Shown here: positions 1 through 12,800 of the stretch, piece by piece | How the letters are laid out: each line of letters starts with the position of its first letter | How positions within the stretch are numbered: position 1 is the stretch's first letter | NCBI RefSeq assembly: GCF_000004075.3 | Contig: NC_026655.2 | Coordinates: forward strand, 26,459,489-26,523,488 | Source of the DNA: Cucumis sativus | Taxonomy: Eukaryota; Streptophyta; Magnoliopsida; Cucurbitales; Cucurbitaceae | DNA: 64,000 nucleotides | Direction of reading: 5' to 3' | Notes under the pieces: generated by a model | Databases searched by the model: none | Told to the model about the DNA's origin: nothing | What the model saw: only the letters and a program-made list of their open reading frames with translations | Program-made: the position numbers and the translations under genes

Positions 1-217
1 CCCCTTTAATGATTAATCTCAGTGTGGAGTGGGTTTTATACGATCTCTGTATTTTGATTTACCTTTATTGTTAATTTGATAACTGCGGTTGTGATGGTGT
101 AGAGTCTTGGGTTATTTGTAATTTAGGGATATTTTATGCTGATTTTTTGTACTGATTGTTTTGGAGAAAGAATTTAAAGAGTAGAGTTGTGTCGTGTGCA
201 GAGATTTCTTATAAGGC

Positions 218-788
218 ATGGCAGATCAAGGCTTGGAAGGAGCCCAACCTGTTGATCTTAAAAAGCATCCTTCTGGGATTGTACCTACTCTTCAGTGAGT
301 TCTCTCACTTTTCCAAACGTTTGTGCCTTCTGGTTGTGTACGGTAGCTATTTTTTGTTGACGTTGACCAAATTATAGCGTTTCATCAGTAATAAATGGTG
401 GCTGTACATATATATGTATGTATATAGCAAATTTCAACGAGGAATTGGTATCGTGGACGTTTTTATTGATGTATCCAGAAATTGGGGTTTACTCTGGAAA
501 AGAAAGTTTAACTTTTCGGCCTAAGCTCCATATGAACTTATGGTACATGGTGTGATTCTTTAAACTCTCCAGTTTTGAAATATTCATGAAGATACGTCAA
601 CTCTTTCTCCCCTCACCTCTCTTTCTCTCTCGTCAGTTAAATCGAAGTTCTAAGAATCAGTTACATCCACCAAAAGTTACAACGAGTTCACAAATTTCTT
701 ATTAGTTCGAATAGTTAATTAGAAATATATAAATTTCTTCTATACATTAATATAAGGTTATATCACCCAATCTCTCGCTCCCTCCCAC

Positions 789-828
<40 letters not shown>

Positions 829-3800
829 AATAACTGTTACAAGTTTTGGTAATACGAGAGTTAAATCAAAGTTCTTAGCAATGAGTTACATTCACCAGAA
901 ACTAAGAACTTGTCTAGATTTACGGTCTAGCATAGTCTTTGTAATATTTCCAAGAACAGTTCGGAGAAAATTCACCCTTCCTAATAAAATTGTCATATGT
1001 AACTGCAATATGTGATAACTGGTAACTAAGATAAAATGCATATTCTTGCTGACTAAATTAATCGGTAAAGACTTAGGGATGGAGCACATAAACTTTGGTT
1101 TAGGCAATGTATTTGCGTGAGATACATCAGCATTTTTGCACTTGTTAAGCATAGTAGAAATGTGTCAAAAATCAATTTAAAGTTAACATGCTTCTAACAC
1201 GTGATCGTTTTGAGAATGCAGTACATTATAAATGCTTTGACGATCATTATTGACTTAAGTTTATTTTAATTTCTTTTTGGTTAATATGTTGCATTTAAGA
1301 AATTTATTAGTTGGCTTGGATGTATTTTAAATTTACATGAAGTGTTGTTATCGTAGCATAGAAGTTTTAATACAAGTTTAATACAAACAAGGCTCAGTCG
1401 GGTTCTCTCTTTGCACGATCATTATTGACTTAAATGTCTATTTGTTTTTGCTTTACAAGCTTAGGCACTCGATGTATGGACCATCTTTCTCTATGTATCT
1501 TGATTAATGTACAATGCATTATATTGTTTCCCAGGAACATTGTGTCAACAGTGAATCTAGACTGCAAGTTGGATCTGAAGGCCATTGCTCTACAAGCTCG
1601 CAATGCTGAATATAATCCCAAGGCAAGTGGGGTTTTAGACTAAGCTAATGAAAAAGTTTGCAAATAAAACAAAATAAAGTACAAAAAGCCATGCAGATAA
1701 CTTTGGCAAGGGTGGAACTTTGTTGTTTCCTTTTGCATTTGAATTCTTAAGATTTCAATTATTATTTCATTGAAACAGCGTTTTGCTGCTGTTATCATGA
1801 GAATAAGGGAGCCAAAAACCACAGCATTGATATTTGCATCGGGAAAGATGGTAAGTTATTATCTATCTAATTTTTAAATGACATGGAGCTTGTCAGTTGC
1901 TTCCAGTGATTTACTATATTTCTATGATTGCCATGCATTTCTACTGTAGCATCTGTTTGTTCAAATTCAAAATGTAAAAGAACCAACAAGAAAGATTCAC
2001 AGGGTGGACTGATTAAATTGCTAATTTGATTTGGGGCATAATCCTGTTCTCTATCTCTGTGAACCCATGCCATGTTCATATTTTATTACATAATTTAATA
2101 TTAACACAAACCCTTGTGTTATTAAGACATCAGGGCATTGTGATCTCACCTGCCTGAAGTTGTACTAAAAAATAACAAAAACAAAACAAAGACCTCAAAC
2201 CAATATTTATAATTTATTCTTTCAATATTCTTTTCATGCAACCATATTAAACAGATAAGAATGAATTGGAACTTGATGAAACTTGTTTGATTTGAATTTA
2301 AATTGAGCGAGAAATTGTGTGTCCTTGATGTTTCTCTAAAGTTCTAGGGATCTTGTTCTTTTTTTCCTTGTAAACTGGTTGCTGCACTTGAAGTGTATCT
2401 TGTTTTAGCTATTCAGATATATGATGTGGTGTAGGTCTGTACTGGAGCTAAGAGTGAACAACAATCCAAATTAGCTGCAAGAAAGGTATTTACTTTCTTT
2501 CCATGTTCTGTCTTAGTGTGAGGAGGTTGTCAAATCCTCTCTCTACAGATTGGCTGTTAGAATATCAATGATAGAATCCCGCAGCTTCAGAAGGTCTACT
2601 TAATTCTATCTTAAACTGTTATCATTTGGTTCATTAATTTTTCAAAGGGCTGACTAGTTTTGTGGTGTCTCAATTCTGTGACTATTTGAATTCCGAAGCT
2701 TGAATCTGTCAAATTTCATTTTATAAGTGTGCTAATTTTCTGACAGAGATATAGTTGTTGGGTATTAGAGTGTTGAGCATAGTTGATGGTTGAAAGTAAT
2801 TTTGACCTTACATCTTTTTGTAAAAAAATGTATGTAAGAATAGTTGTTTACTTATTCATGTGTTGATATATCATCATCTGAGATTAAATTGTCACAGGGA
2901 GCCAATTCTCGGTTTATTATTTTTCTTATTATTCTTAAAGCTGTTGAGCGTCTCATTCCATAGCACCCCTTCGTTTTAACATGAAGCTTATAAAAAAAAC
3001 TAATATGAATTCTTTTACTGATTATTGTATCTTGTTTTTACTTTCCAGTATGCCCGTATTATCCAAAAACTTGGTTTTCCTGCTAAATTTAAGGTATGTG
3101 CTTCCATCCCCCTCATGTGTAGGGCGCTGCAATTGCCACCAGAAACTACTCTTAGATTTCCTTTTTGTAAAAGAAAAAATGAGGACATCTTTCAATAAGA
3201 ATTCTTATTTTCTCATTTATTTAGTGTACATTCTCATATATTTTTAATCTGGTGCAGGATTTTAAGATTCAGAATATTGTTGGCTCGTGTGATGTTAAGT
3301 TCCCAATAAGGCTTGAGGGTCTTGCCTATTCCCACGGAGCCTTTTCAAGTGTGAGCTTTTAGATCTTTATCTTTGTCTCTATGGGATCGTTTCTACGTCC
3401 TCAAGCTGCTAGAAGTCTATCTATTCTGAATATTTTTCTTCCACATGACTTGAATGTTTATGTTTTTCTTAATTATATGTCGTAGGCCCAAGTTGCTCAA
3501 ATTATGTGAGGGCTTTCTGGGCCCAAGCTATAAAACAATAAAGCTCAAAGCCTTGGGCTTTCTGGCTTTTCAATACTTTTTAAAAAGTAATAATTAAAGG
3601 TTTTCATTCTTTATTAACCAAGAAATCAAATTTATTAAGCCTAAATGCCAACTTTCTTGTGTTCAAGGGTCTTGTTTCCACATTAACTATGCTTTCTCTT
3701 CTTAACATTATTGTTTTATATATAATGCATCTAAAAAAACGGGGCTTTTTTTTGTACCTCACACTTAAACCCCAGAAGACTAATGTACTTTAGCGCGCCT

Positions 3801-5307
3801 TAAGGTTTAGAAAACTGTCTGCTCAACATTGACTACGCTTTCTTGATTTTTCTAAGTGATTCTTTGTAAGTTTGTTAATGGGGAACTAGTCCAACAGTGA
3901 CTTTTCACGTGTCAACAAGTTTGAGATGTTGCTGAAGTTTGTGTTGTGAGTGATGTGTGCAAACGTTTAATATTGGTGAATGGATTCCTGAGAGTTATTA
4001 TTGTTTTTAATTTTTAGTTACTTGATTGTAATTAACATTCACAATATATTTTATCAGGTCAAACATTTAATTTGATGTTGAACTTCTATTATATGTGTAC
4101 TTGATTGTAATTAATATTCGCTATATAATTATCAGGTTAAACATTTGATTTGATGTTGAACTTTCTTATGTATGTGTAACTTAACTTAATTATTAAAACT
4201 TACATCCCCATTTTTTTTTTCAGTACGAACCAGAGTTATTTCCTGGATTGATATATCGGATGAAACAACCAAAGATTGTTCTTCTCATTTTTGTCTCAGG
4301 CAAAATAGTTCTAACTGGGGCTAAGGTAAAAATTCAAATGCCATTTTTCATTTTTTGTGCTTTTGCAGAAATATTTTTCAAATATCAAGGATAGATTAGT
4401 GATTAGCTGAAAGTTTGTTATCACGAGGGTGAAGCCATTTTTGTTTGGGCATTAGTTTATTCAGTTGGGAGGTCTCCAAGTTCCTTGACTCAGGATATTT
4501 TGTGCCGATCACCAAAACAAAAAAATGATATTTTTTTTTTGTGTGTGTGGAGCCTAATTTAAGTTTAAAGAAACTATTGCACTTTATTGCATCCTATACT
4601 TTAAAAACACACGGTCTATCTGTATGGTTACTATCACAACTGCAATCTTATCTTTAATCTGAATATATTTTGTATTTTGAATCCTTCAGGTGAGAGAGGA
4701 AACATATACGGCTTTTGAGAACATATACCCCGTGCTTACAGAGTTCAGGAAAAACCAGCAATGGTAAGATGCTTCAATTGAAAATCCCAAGAGTTCACTA
4801 TGGCTGCTAACATTAATCTTTATGCATTTTTTCCCTCCCAAACCTTGTGTCATTGAAATAATGAAAACGGGACTAGTGCTCAAAATACCATAATGGAGAC
4901 GTAGCATAAATAACCGACAGAAGATAAAATCAAGTACAATAAACATTTTGCAATATACATGCTAACTAAAGAAAAACAAACAAAGCACTACATCTTAAAC
5001 AACGACTTCAATTTTTTCCCCTATATGGGCGATTATAGATTACTCACAATCATGTGGATATAGGTCTGAATTTTGTGCTGGAAGAAATTAATAATCTTAA
5101 CTCATTCCTGTATAAAACAAGCAAGCCTATTGCTTGTGGTTTCGTCTTAACAAATCTGTTTGATGGATTTTTGGTTTTGTTGTTTTTTCTTATCTAATGT
5201 TTGGTTGTTGAGTTTTTTGGTGTCGTTGTTTCATCCTTAACAAGCATGTGTTTTTTTGACAAGTTTCTGGTTTCATCATTTCATTTGAATGAATCTCTGT
5301 TTGCAGA
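218..5307 (+). CDS. TBP: TATA-binding protein (TBP), nine exons, 200 aa
   Basis: General transcription factor that binds and bends the TATA box, as part of TFIID, and also serves Pol I and Pol III; nuclear. Exons: 218-294, 1535-1622, 1779-1850, 2435-2485, 3049-3093, 3258-3350, 4224-4325, 4690-4763 and the last stop-codon base at 5307. The 200-residue product begins [20 protein letters not shown] and ends FRKNQQ. It has the short plant N-terminus and then the two pseudo-symmetric TBP repeats (about 20-110 and 111-200). The four DNA-intercalating phenylalanines fall at F57, F74, F148 and F165, the positions expected for a 200-aa plant TBP. The intron after exon 2 starts GC (AAG|GCAAGT), and the last intron splits the TGA stop. 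A tract just before the ATG looks like a 5'-UTR splice acceptor, so the gene probably starts left of the window. The next gene lies tail-to-tail. Confidence 0.96.
295..1534 (+). other. TBP intron 1 with (CT)n(CA)n microsatellite and duplicated tract
   Basis: Phase-2 intron of 1.24 kb. At about 789-829 a CT run passes straight into a CA run. The pyrimidine-rich block and the following 40-50 bases near 601-690 recur in diverged form near 771-910: both carry a gttaaatc-aagttct core followed by agttaca-tc/ttcacca. I see no coding exon inside; open frames here are chance. Confidence 0.6.
4021..4178 (+). repeat. 79-bp tandem duplication in TBP intron 6
   Basis: The unit beginning cttgattgtaattaa at 4021-4099 is followed at once by a second, diverged copy at 4100-4178. 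Both contain an atcaggt-aaacattt core and gatgttgaact. The downstream copy ends about 45 bp before the real acceptor of exon 7 (4223/4224). Both copies contain an internal tatcag that could act as a weak acceptor or branch region. Confidence 0.8.
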
Positions 5308-6230
5308 TTTTTGGTTTCGAACTAGCCATATGGGAAGTTGATTTTCCTTCATGTTTAGAGAACAAACTGACTGGCACACAGACACAAGCAGCTAGCTAGC
5401 CGGAAAGGAAGTGTATTTATCGAGAGATTGCTTCCAGTTTGAAGATATATGGAAGACTTTCGGTTTTGGGGGATAAAATGGAGGTTCTAGTGGTCACTGT
5501 CTTTTACATTTAGTGTCTGTCTCTATGTGATAAAAAAGTGGAGGGAAGCTTTGAAACTTTTTTTTTTTCTTCCTTTTTTTAATTTTGATAAATGTGATAT
5601 TATGTGATCAATCAAAGTGGGTGATTGTGTATAGAAGAATTTTTGTTCCAATAACTGACACCAGACAATTATGCAATTTATATTAAGCTTTACACAACAT
5701 GTGGTATAGTTCTACTCTATAGATTCTAACAGGCATACAAACATGTGTTAAGAGTTCAAAAGAGACATGATCTTATTTTTTTTGACGTTATTGTGAAATT
5801 TGAACTTTCTTTTTACTTAGTTTGAAGTTATAACAACACACTAATTACTGACTATGTTGCGACTCTTTTACCATTATGTATCATATGAAAATTTATAGAA
5901 GGTTCTTTACTGTCAAAAGTGGGTTAATTCTGGTTTATATGGTTTGGATAATGAATTTAGTAGGATTAATACAAGTGTTACAGTTGGGTAATATAACACC
6001 ACAGAGTTTCATAAGCTTAGAAGTATTTTTGCTCAAGATGTACAAAGTTAGCCATATTTTAAAATTAGTAAAAACATTAATAACTTCAAAGTACAATCTT
6101 CTTTAAGTATTTAAAGACGAACACACAAATGAAATAGTTAGAACATATACCTCTATCAAGAGGTTGGAGGATTTGAGAAAAAAGACTAAATATAATAACT
6201 ATATAAACAAGTTAAATACGCACAACCACT
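5308..6230. other. TBP 3' UTR and TBP-BCDHB tail-to-tail spacer
   Basis: From 5308 to about 5640 the sequence is a plausible TBP 3' UTR (T-rich, with tgataaatgtg-type polyadenylation context). From there to about 6230 it is AT-rich spacer with no credible ORF or repeat; the short open frame near 5876 has no family resemblance. Confidence 0.45.
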
Positions 6231-6425
6231 AACAATTGAACATAAAGGCTCTATACATTTTCATTTATAATATAAATTTAAAATGTTCATGTTCAATGAG
6301 AGAGACAGTTGGAAACCAAGAACATCTCTTGTTTTCTTCTTGAAAGCAGCCATTTCTCATGATTTGAATACTGTTAATCGCATCCAGTACCTACACCAAC
6401 CAGGACAATAATATATTATATATCG
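6231..6425 (-). pseudogene. Decayed duplicate of BCDHB terminal exon and 3' UTR
   Basis: On the minus strand this block repeats the real last-exon/3'-UTR block at about 6640-6885: the same ggttggtgtag acceptor region, then codons reading V-L-D-A-I-N beside the genuine I-L-D-A-I-K, then the shared 3'-UTR tract (plus strand gaaagcagccatttct, aaccaagaacat). The copy has lost roughly 55 bp that contain the genuine stop codon. If spliced in from its acceptor (first base 6390), the frame would run to a TAA at 6265-6267, giving a different tail of 41 residues. The copies lie about 430 bp apart in direct orientation. It is most simply a tandem duplication relic; use as an alternative last exon is possible but unshown. 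Confidence 0.7.
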
Positions 6426-6820
6426 ATGACCAACAGAACGTTGGACTTGAAGACAGTGATCTGCATATCCAAACACAAATATTTATCATTTCAGACGTTT
6501 AAATTCAAAATATTAAATATTCATACCCATGAAACAATATGTGAGATCTAAACGAACATACTACTTTTTATTCTAAAGATTTTAATATCCGTACATCATT
6601 GACTCAAACCATCTTACATTATTTAACAATGAAGCTCCCTTACAACCACTAACAATGGGACATCAAGGCATTCATTCATTTCCATTTACAATATAATTTT
6701 AAATGAAAATGATCAGTAAGAGACTACTGGAAATCAAGAACATTTCTTGTTGTCTGCTTGAAAGCAGCCATTTCTGAAGATGGAGCCAATATCATGTCTA
6801 GGCTTGGTCTGGTTATAATG

Positions 6821-9800
6821 CTAATACTTTACAGTTGCTTTAATGGCATCCAATATCTACACCAACAAAAAATAAGGTAATATATTGGTTAGGAATGAAC
6901 TTTTGCCAAGCACTTTACGAAAGAAATTGGATAGTAATCTCTTACTTTGTTCTTAGTAGGCATGTAGAAAGGTTCAAACACAAGAGGGAAGGGAGTGTCC
7001 AATCCACAAACTCTAGAAATAGGAGCCTCCAACTACAAGAGAAAATGAAACTCATTTTGTTGAAGTTTTTGAAAAGGAACTAGACTATAATAAATAAAAT
7101 TACAACATTAGATAACTCAGAGTTATACAGAGAAAAAAAAGCAGTCCAATTCAAATTAATATCCTGAATAGAATAATTGTAAAATGCCTTGGATAGAGAA
7201 TACCAAGGGGCAGCAAGACGATGAGTGGAATCCTTTACAACACCAGAACTTATAGAGTATTCAAACAAAAGATACTCAAAGTAACTATAAAACTAGTTTG
7301 CATTCTACAAGCCATTACTAAAAGAAATTATGTTTTCCATCCTTACATATATGGAGACAAAAGAAGATAAAAGTCATTTTTAAACAACGTTGACAGGATT
7401 AGTTTGCTTCTTTTGAAGCCGTTTGGGCTTTTGTTCTTCATGGTACACAAATTACACCAAATTCTTTTCTAACTATACCCTTCTAATGATTGGTTTTAGG
7501 GGAGGTTTCTTCAACCCCTTGCCCTTAGGCCATCTTTTCACGCTCTTTTGATGAATATACATATCCTCCTCTTATTAAAAACAATGTGGGGCTAAGAAAT
7601 AATAGATTTATAACAAATTCCAATGAATTTGGATAGACCCTGACCTTCCTTAGATTGTATGTGTGAAATAAAAGGTATTATCCTGCTAAAAGGTGAATTG
7701 TTATGTTAGGCCACCTATTACTATATTGTACCCTAGGAATGGTAGGAAGAGGAATTCCCACTTGACAAGTTAGTTACATAGGGGGAGTAGCAAAGGCAAG
7801 ACCATTTTTTATAGTGGAAGGGTGAGAACATTTTCCATGTTTTGTCTAGGAGAGTTGGAGGAGGGGAAGGGAGAATTTATCAGCCCTCTCTAATCAGTGA
7901 ACTTGAGAGCTAGGTGGGATTATTTCTCTGTCACGTTTGGGTTCTCGCATCCTTGACATAGGGTTACTGGTGATATAATTGGAGAGTTCCTCCTTTTCGG
8001 GAGGAGTGCTTTTTATGGACGGCCGAAGCGTGTGCTGCTCTTTTGGGACTGCAGGGAGAACGGAATAAAAAGGTATTTAGAAGGTTAGGGAGGGACTCGT
8101 TTGAGGTTTGGTTCCTTGTTAGATACCATGTTTCTCTTTAGACTTTTGTTTTTGAAGACCTTTTTAACTATTCTATAGGCTCTATTTTGTATAGCTGGAA
8201 TCCCTTCTAAAAGAAGGGTTCTTCTTTTTTGTGGGTTTGGTTTTTATGTCCCCTTTTAATCTTTCATTTCTGTCTCAGTGAAACTAGTGAAAGCCATTGT
8301 TTTTATTTAAAAAAATCAGCAAGGAGTGTTATGTATTGCTTTCTGGTATCTTCTTCCTCTTGATATCAATATTGTTCCAAGGGAATAGCTTACACGTTAG
8401 GAGATGGTGTGCAGGAATGGGCATTGAAGAGACTTTGGGTGAGTGAAAGTTCAGAATCTTCTGGTACATTTTATGTTTGTACTTTTGATTCACAATGACT
8501 CAACTATTGCAGTTACGTCCTGATATGGAATTATCTGGACTACAAAGACCGAACAAAGTCCTAGATCATATTTCGACAAGTAATACTATTAGCTAAAAAA
8601 TTCAACTTTATTACCAATATACTTTTTTTTCCATTCAAACCCCCTTTTGCTTATTTAGTCTATACAGAGACAAAGGAGAAGGATATGGATTGGGTTGTGC
8701 AAGGAGGAAAAAGGACGAACCACATGTAAGACATTTATGTTTTGCTCTCCTTGCTGAAACAAATATTATGAAAATAACATTGATACTCAATAACCATGGC
8801 TTTATTTTGAAGATAAAGTGTGTCTGATACATAGTATTAGTACTCATCTCTCCGTTTATGATTCTTAATCTTTTTAAAAATTCATTTATACCAAAGAAAT
8901 ATGCTGAAAATGTGAGCTTACCCGTAAGAAGCAGCGCTCAACAATGGAAGCAGATATTTCAGCACCAAAGCCTCCGGTAACCGGAGCTTCATGGCTAATC
9001 TACAAAGAGACGAGAAGATTAGTGATAAATCTATATTTATCTCTGATAAAGTTCTTACATTTCTAAGAAAGCTTGTTATAAAGAAAAGAAAATGCAACTT
9101 ACAAGAAGTCTTCCAGTCTTCCTAACTGAGGCCTCTACCGTTTCCTTATCCCAAGGTAATAGAGTTCTCAGGTCTATAAGTTCACAGGAAATTCCTTCCT
9201 GTAATATATATCAAACAAATCAAGATCATAAGTTGATAATTCTCTAGGATCCTAGTGAAATCACAGATTGAAATGTAAAAAGTTATTTACGTGCTTCTTC
9301 AAACAACGTTGAAAAGCCGAAATCCTACAGCAACTAATCTAAGGTTTGGAATAATAGGGAGTGCTGATCTTGTCACGATGTACCAGCATTCACATATAAG
9401 ATTCTGTTCGACTTCCAATCGAGAAGGTTTACTTAAGGAAGGGCAAAATGGGAATTGAGGTTGTTTTTAACGTTTAGAAGAGTTTAACTGTTATTTAGTT
9501 TCTCTATTGAAGTGTTTCTGAATTGGGAGTTATAGCTCCTTTAGTCAGTTATGTTTGCTTTGGTTTATTTGTTGTGTTCTTCCTTAGAGAAGGATCTTGT
9601 ATTTTGTGTGGTTCCTAGATATTTATGGAGAGATAATTGACCCTCTTGAATTGTTCACTACTGGTGTTGAATTTTCTTGTGAAATTGTTTTAATTGACAG
9701 GAATTCCTATCACATCTGAATTCATATAAGCACACATTTCCCTTTTCCATATCATTCACGGTAGTATTCACAGTCAACCGCTAAAATTCCACATCGCCTA

Positions 9801-12800
9801 TTAGGTTCAAACAAAATCTCACGCTAGCCACGCTAGCTAATGAAGTGATCGTGAGTATATAAGTGAGAATAAATATCTCACATAGCATGAGATCTTTTGG
9901 GTGGTTACAAAAGCAATATCATACAATAATAGAGATAGGTGAAAGTTTGGTTGTTCTTATTAATTATCGAGAGGGGTACTAGTCTCTTCCATTTGACGAT
10001 GGGCTTGAAGTTTTGATTCTTTTGAATAACCATATGTCTACGCGGTGGCCCTTGATGTAAAGGTTTGAAATGTTTGGAGAAGCTGTCAAAAGTCCGAGGT
10101 TCATGTCTATGAAGGGAAAGTTCAATTATTTATGAACTTGAAGCAACATAATGCAAGGGATAGAGACCAACCCGGTTACAAAAAAAATGAGTATAAAACA
10201 ACCACACATGAACGGATGGGATAAAATAAGTTAAAAATAGAAAGTAGTTTTCCCTTTCCCACTGAAAAGTAAAACAGTGAAAGAAATTCAGCCTGCCAAT
10301 ATAGATCTACCAAGAGTTTTCCCTTTCCCACCGAAAAGTAAAATAGTGAAAGAAGTTCAGCCTGAAAATGAAATTATAACTCCACCTTACCCATCCAAAT
10401 GCACATCATAACCATAACCTCTTCTACCTTATAGAAATATACAGCAAAAAATCATGTAAAGTGATTTTTTTAAAACAGAAACCATATCCTAAAATTTCTT
10501 TTACCAGGTTTATCTGAGACTGTCATCATAGAAGCGAAATAAAAAATAAGTGAAGTGATTTACTTTTTCAGCATCAATACAGGCTTGTTCCATAACAGAG
10601 AGCTGCGCTCCCCAACCAACCAATGTAATATCGCTGCCTTCTCGGATCACCTGAATATCACATTTTCAGGTTCACCAAACATCATGTACATTTATGCATT
10701 ATAGAATTATTGATAAATAATTAGAAATGAAGAGAGTTGAGAGCATACGTCAGCTTGTGATAGAGGCAACATGAAGTCATCCTCCGGAACTTCTTCAACT
10801 GCCAAACGGTAAAGCCACTGAAGACAAACACTCAAGATATTTTCATCTCAACTTCTGGACGAACTTTGATGCAAACAACTTATAAAAGCTTTCAAGAAAA
10901 AGAAATACCTTGGGCTCAAAAAATACAACGGGGTTTTCATCACGAATGCATGAAAGTAGCAATCCTTTGGCTTGGTATGGGCTTCGAGGGATGACGACCT
11001 GTTTAGTATGAGAATGATGATAAATAAAAAATATATTTTTTTAAAATAGTAGGAATTCATGCAATGGAGTTAAGAGAATAGACATATAACCGAGTCACGC
11101 CCTAAGCAAAGTTTACTCTCCAAAGAAGTTCTATTCTGGTGCAGACCAAACGGCGAGTCCAAAGGTTCTTTTCAACAAGAAAAGATTGAGATTACAAAGC
11201 AGCACGAAAAGATGGCAGTCTACAACAAAACTAGAAGTGAGAGGTGAAATTCTATCCTCTTTCTCCAATTCTGAACTTATTCAAAATGACTGCTGCATTT
11301 ATGGTAAGAAAGTCTACTGAGTCCATCAGCAGTAGAGACTACAAGGAAGAAACCAGTATACAACTAGAAGTTTCAAAATTGTCCCTTGACTTATCAGTCA
11401 ACCTGACTGAATGGATTGTGGAGTTAGGGACACTAAATTTCGAATCATAAAACTCTATCCTTTGCTCATCAGAAGATTCTCCGTCAATAAATTGGTTGCC
11501 AACATAGGGGTCATAATCAAAATCTCCTTAGCTAGGAGATTATCTTGAAAACACATCAATGTATGAACAACATTGTGTTGTGGTTTCTACGTTGTGATTC
11601 ACCAGTTAGACCCATCGAGATATAAACAGTATTGATGTACCATAAAATACTAGAGTTAGCATATAGGGTATATCTGTTTCACAAAGTATCTAAAACTTAT
11701 CAAGAAGAATCAGCAAAAGAAGGAAACGTACTTTGATACCAGGAACATGACAAAAGAAAGCTTCAGGAGATTGTGAGTGATAATGACCACCATGGCCAAC
11801 CGCTCCATATGGTGCTCTAATTGTTAAACCTAAGGGATTCATAAATATGTGTGACATTTAAGGTCAATGGCAAGAAAATAAACATGAAAGAAGTCAACTA
11901 TATGCAAATAGAGAAGCAAATTTACCACCACAATTGAACTGATTTCCGCTACGATATCTGAACTTTGCAGCTTCATTAACAATCTATGAGGACATAAGTT
12001 TCTCAATATAATGCCAAACTGGAAGGCAGTAGGAAGAATTTCAACAAGGAAGAAGCTTACCTGATCAAAAGCTGGATATATGTAATCTGCAAACTGAATT
12101 TCTGCTATGGCTCTATTTCCCTATCATCGAAATCACTCCTGTGTTAGAAAAGGGATAAAATTTAAAATACAAATGATGTTTAAATTCAAGCTACAATAGC
12201 AAGTATGAAAATTCCTCAAAAATTACCATTGCTGCCAGACCAATGCCAAAACCAACAATACCCTACATTGAAGATAAGTTAGAAAGAAACTTTTCTCACA
12301 TACTTGAAAATAGAATATTGACATGATATTAACAGGGAGAACATCACTGTACTCTCATTTGATCTCCAAAATTTCAAAGTGGACAAATAAGCTACCTGCT
12401 CACAAAGAGGGGTATTGAAAACTCGATCTTTCCCGTATCGATCTGCCAATCCAGTTGTGCACCGGAAGACCCCACCAAAGCCCACATCTTCTCCAAACAC
12501 ATAAGCACTGAATATAGAAGTATAACGTTCTTTAGCATAAAATGTTCTAGTGGAACATAAAACAAACAATGGGCATAAAGGGTGATAAGAAATCAGCTCA
12601 ATTACACAAAGAGGAATACAATCCTCCAATTCCACTTTGTCAAAAATATATATATATGTTTATACAGAAGAACGCCAATATGTGGCCTCAGAACAAACAA
12701 TCTCTAATAAAGAGCTGTAATGTTTTCACCTAATCAAAGGAAGCAGCGAAAGCCACAGACCCACCAACAACCAATTCACAATGTATTGACAGATTTCATC

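Noticed and set aside
156..377. Open frame of 73 codons overlapping the window start
   Set aside because: It covers TBP exon 1 in a different frame; the true frame (ATG at 218) is fixed by the conserved TBP sequence.
12279..12635. A 118-codon minus-strand frame as a stand-alone gene
   Set aside because: Only its central part (12507-12396) is coding, as BCDHB exon 2; the rest is flanking intron read through.
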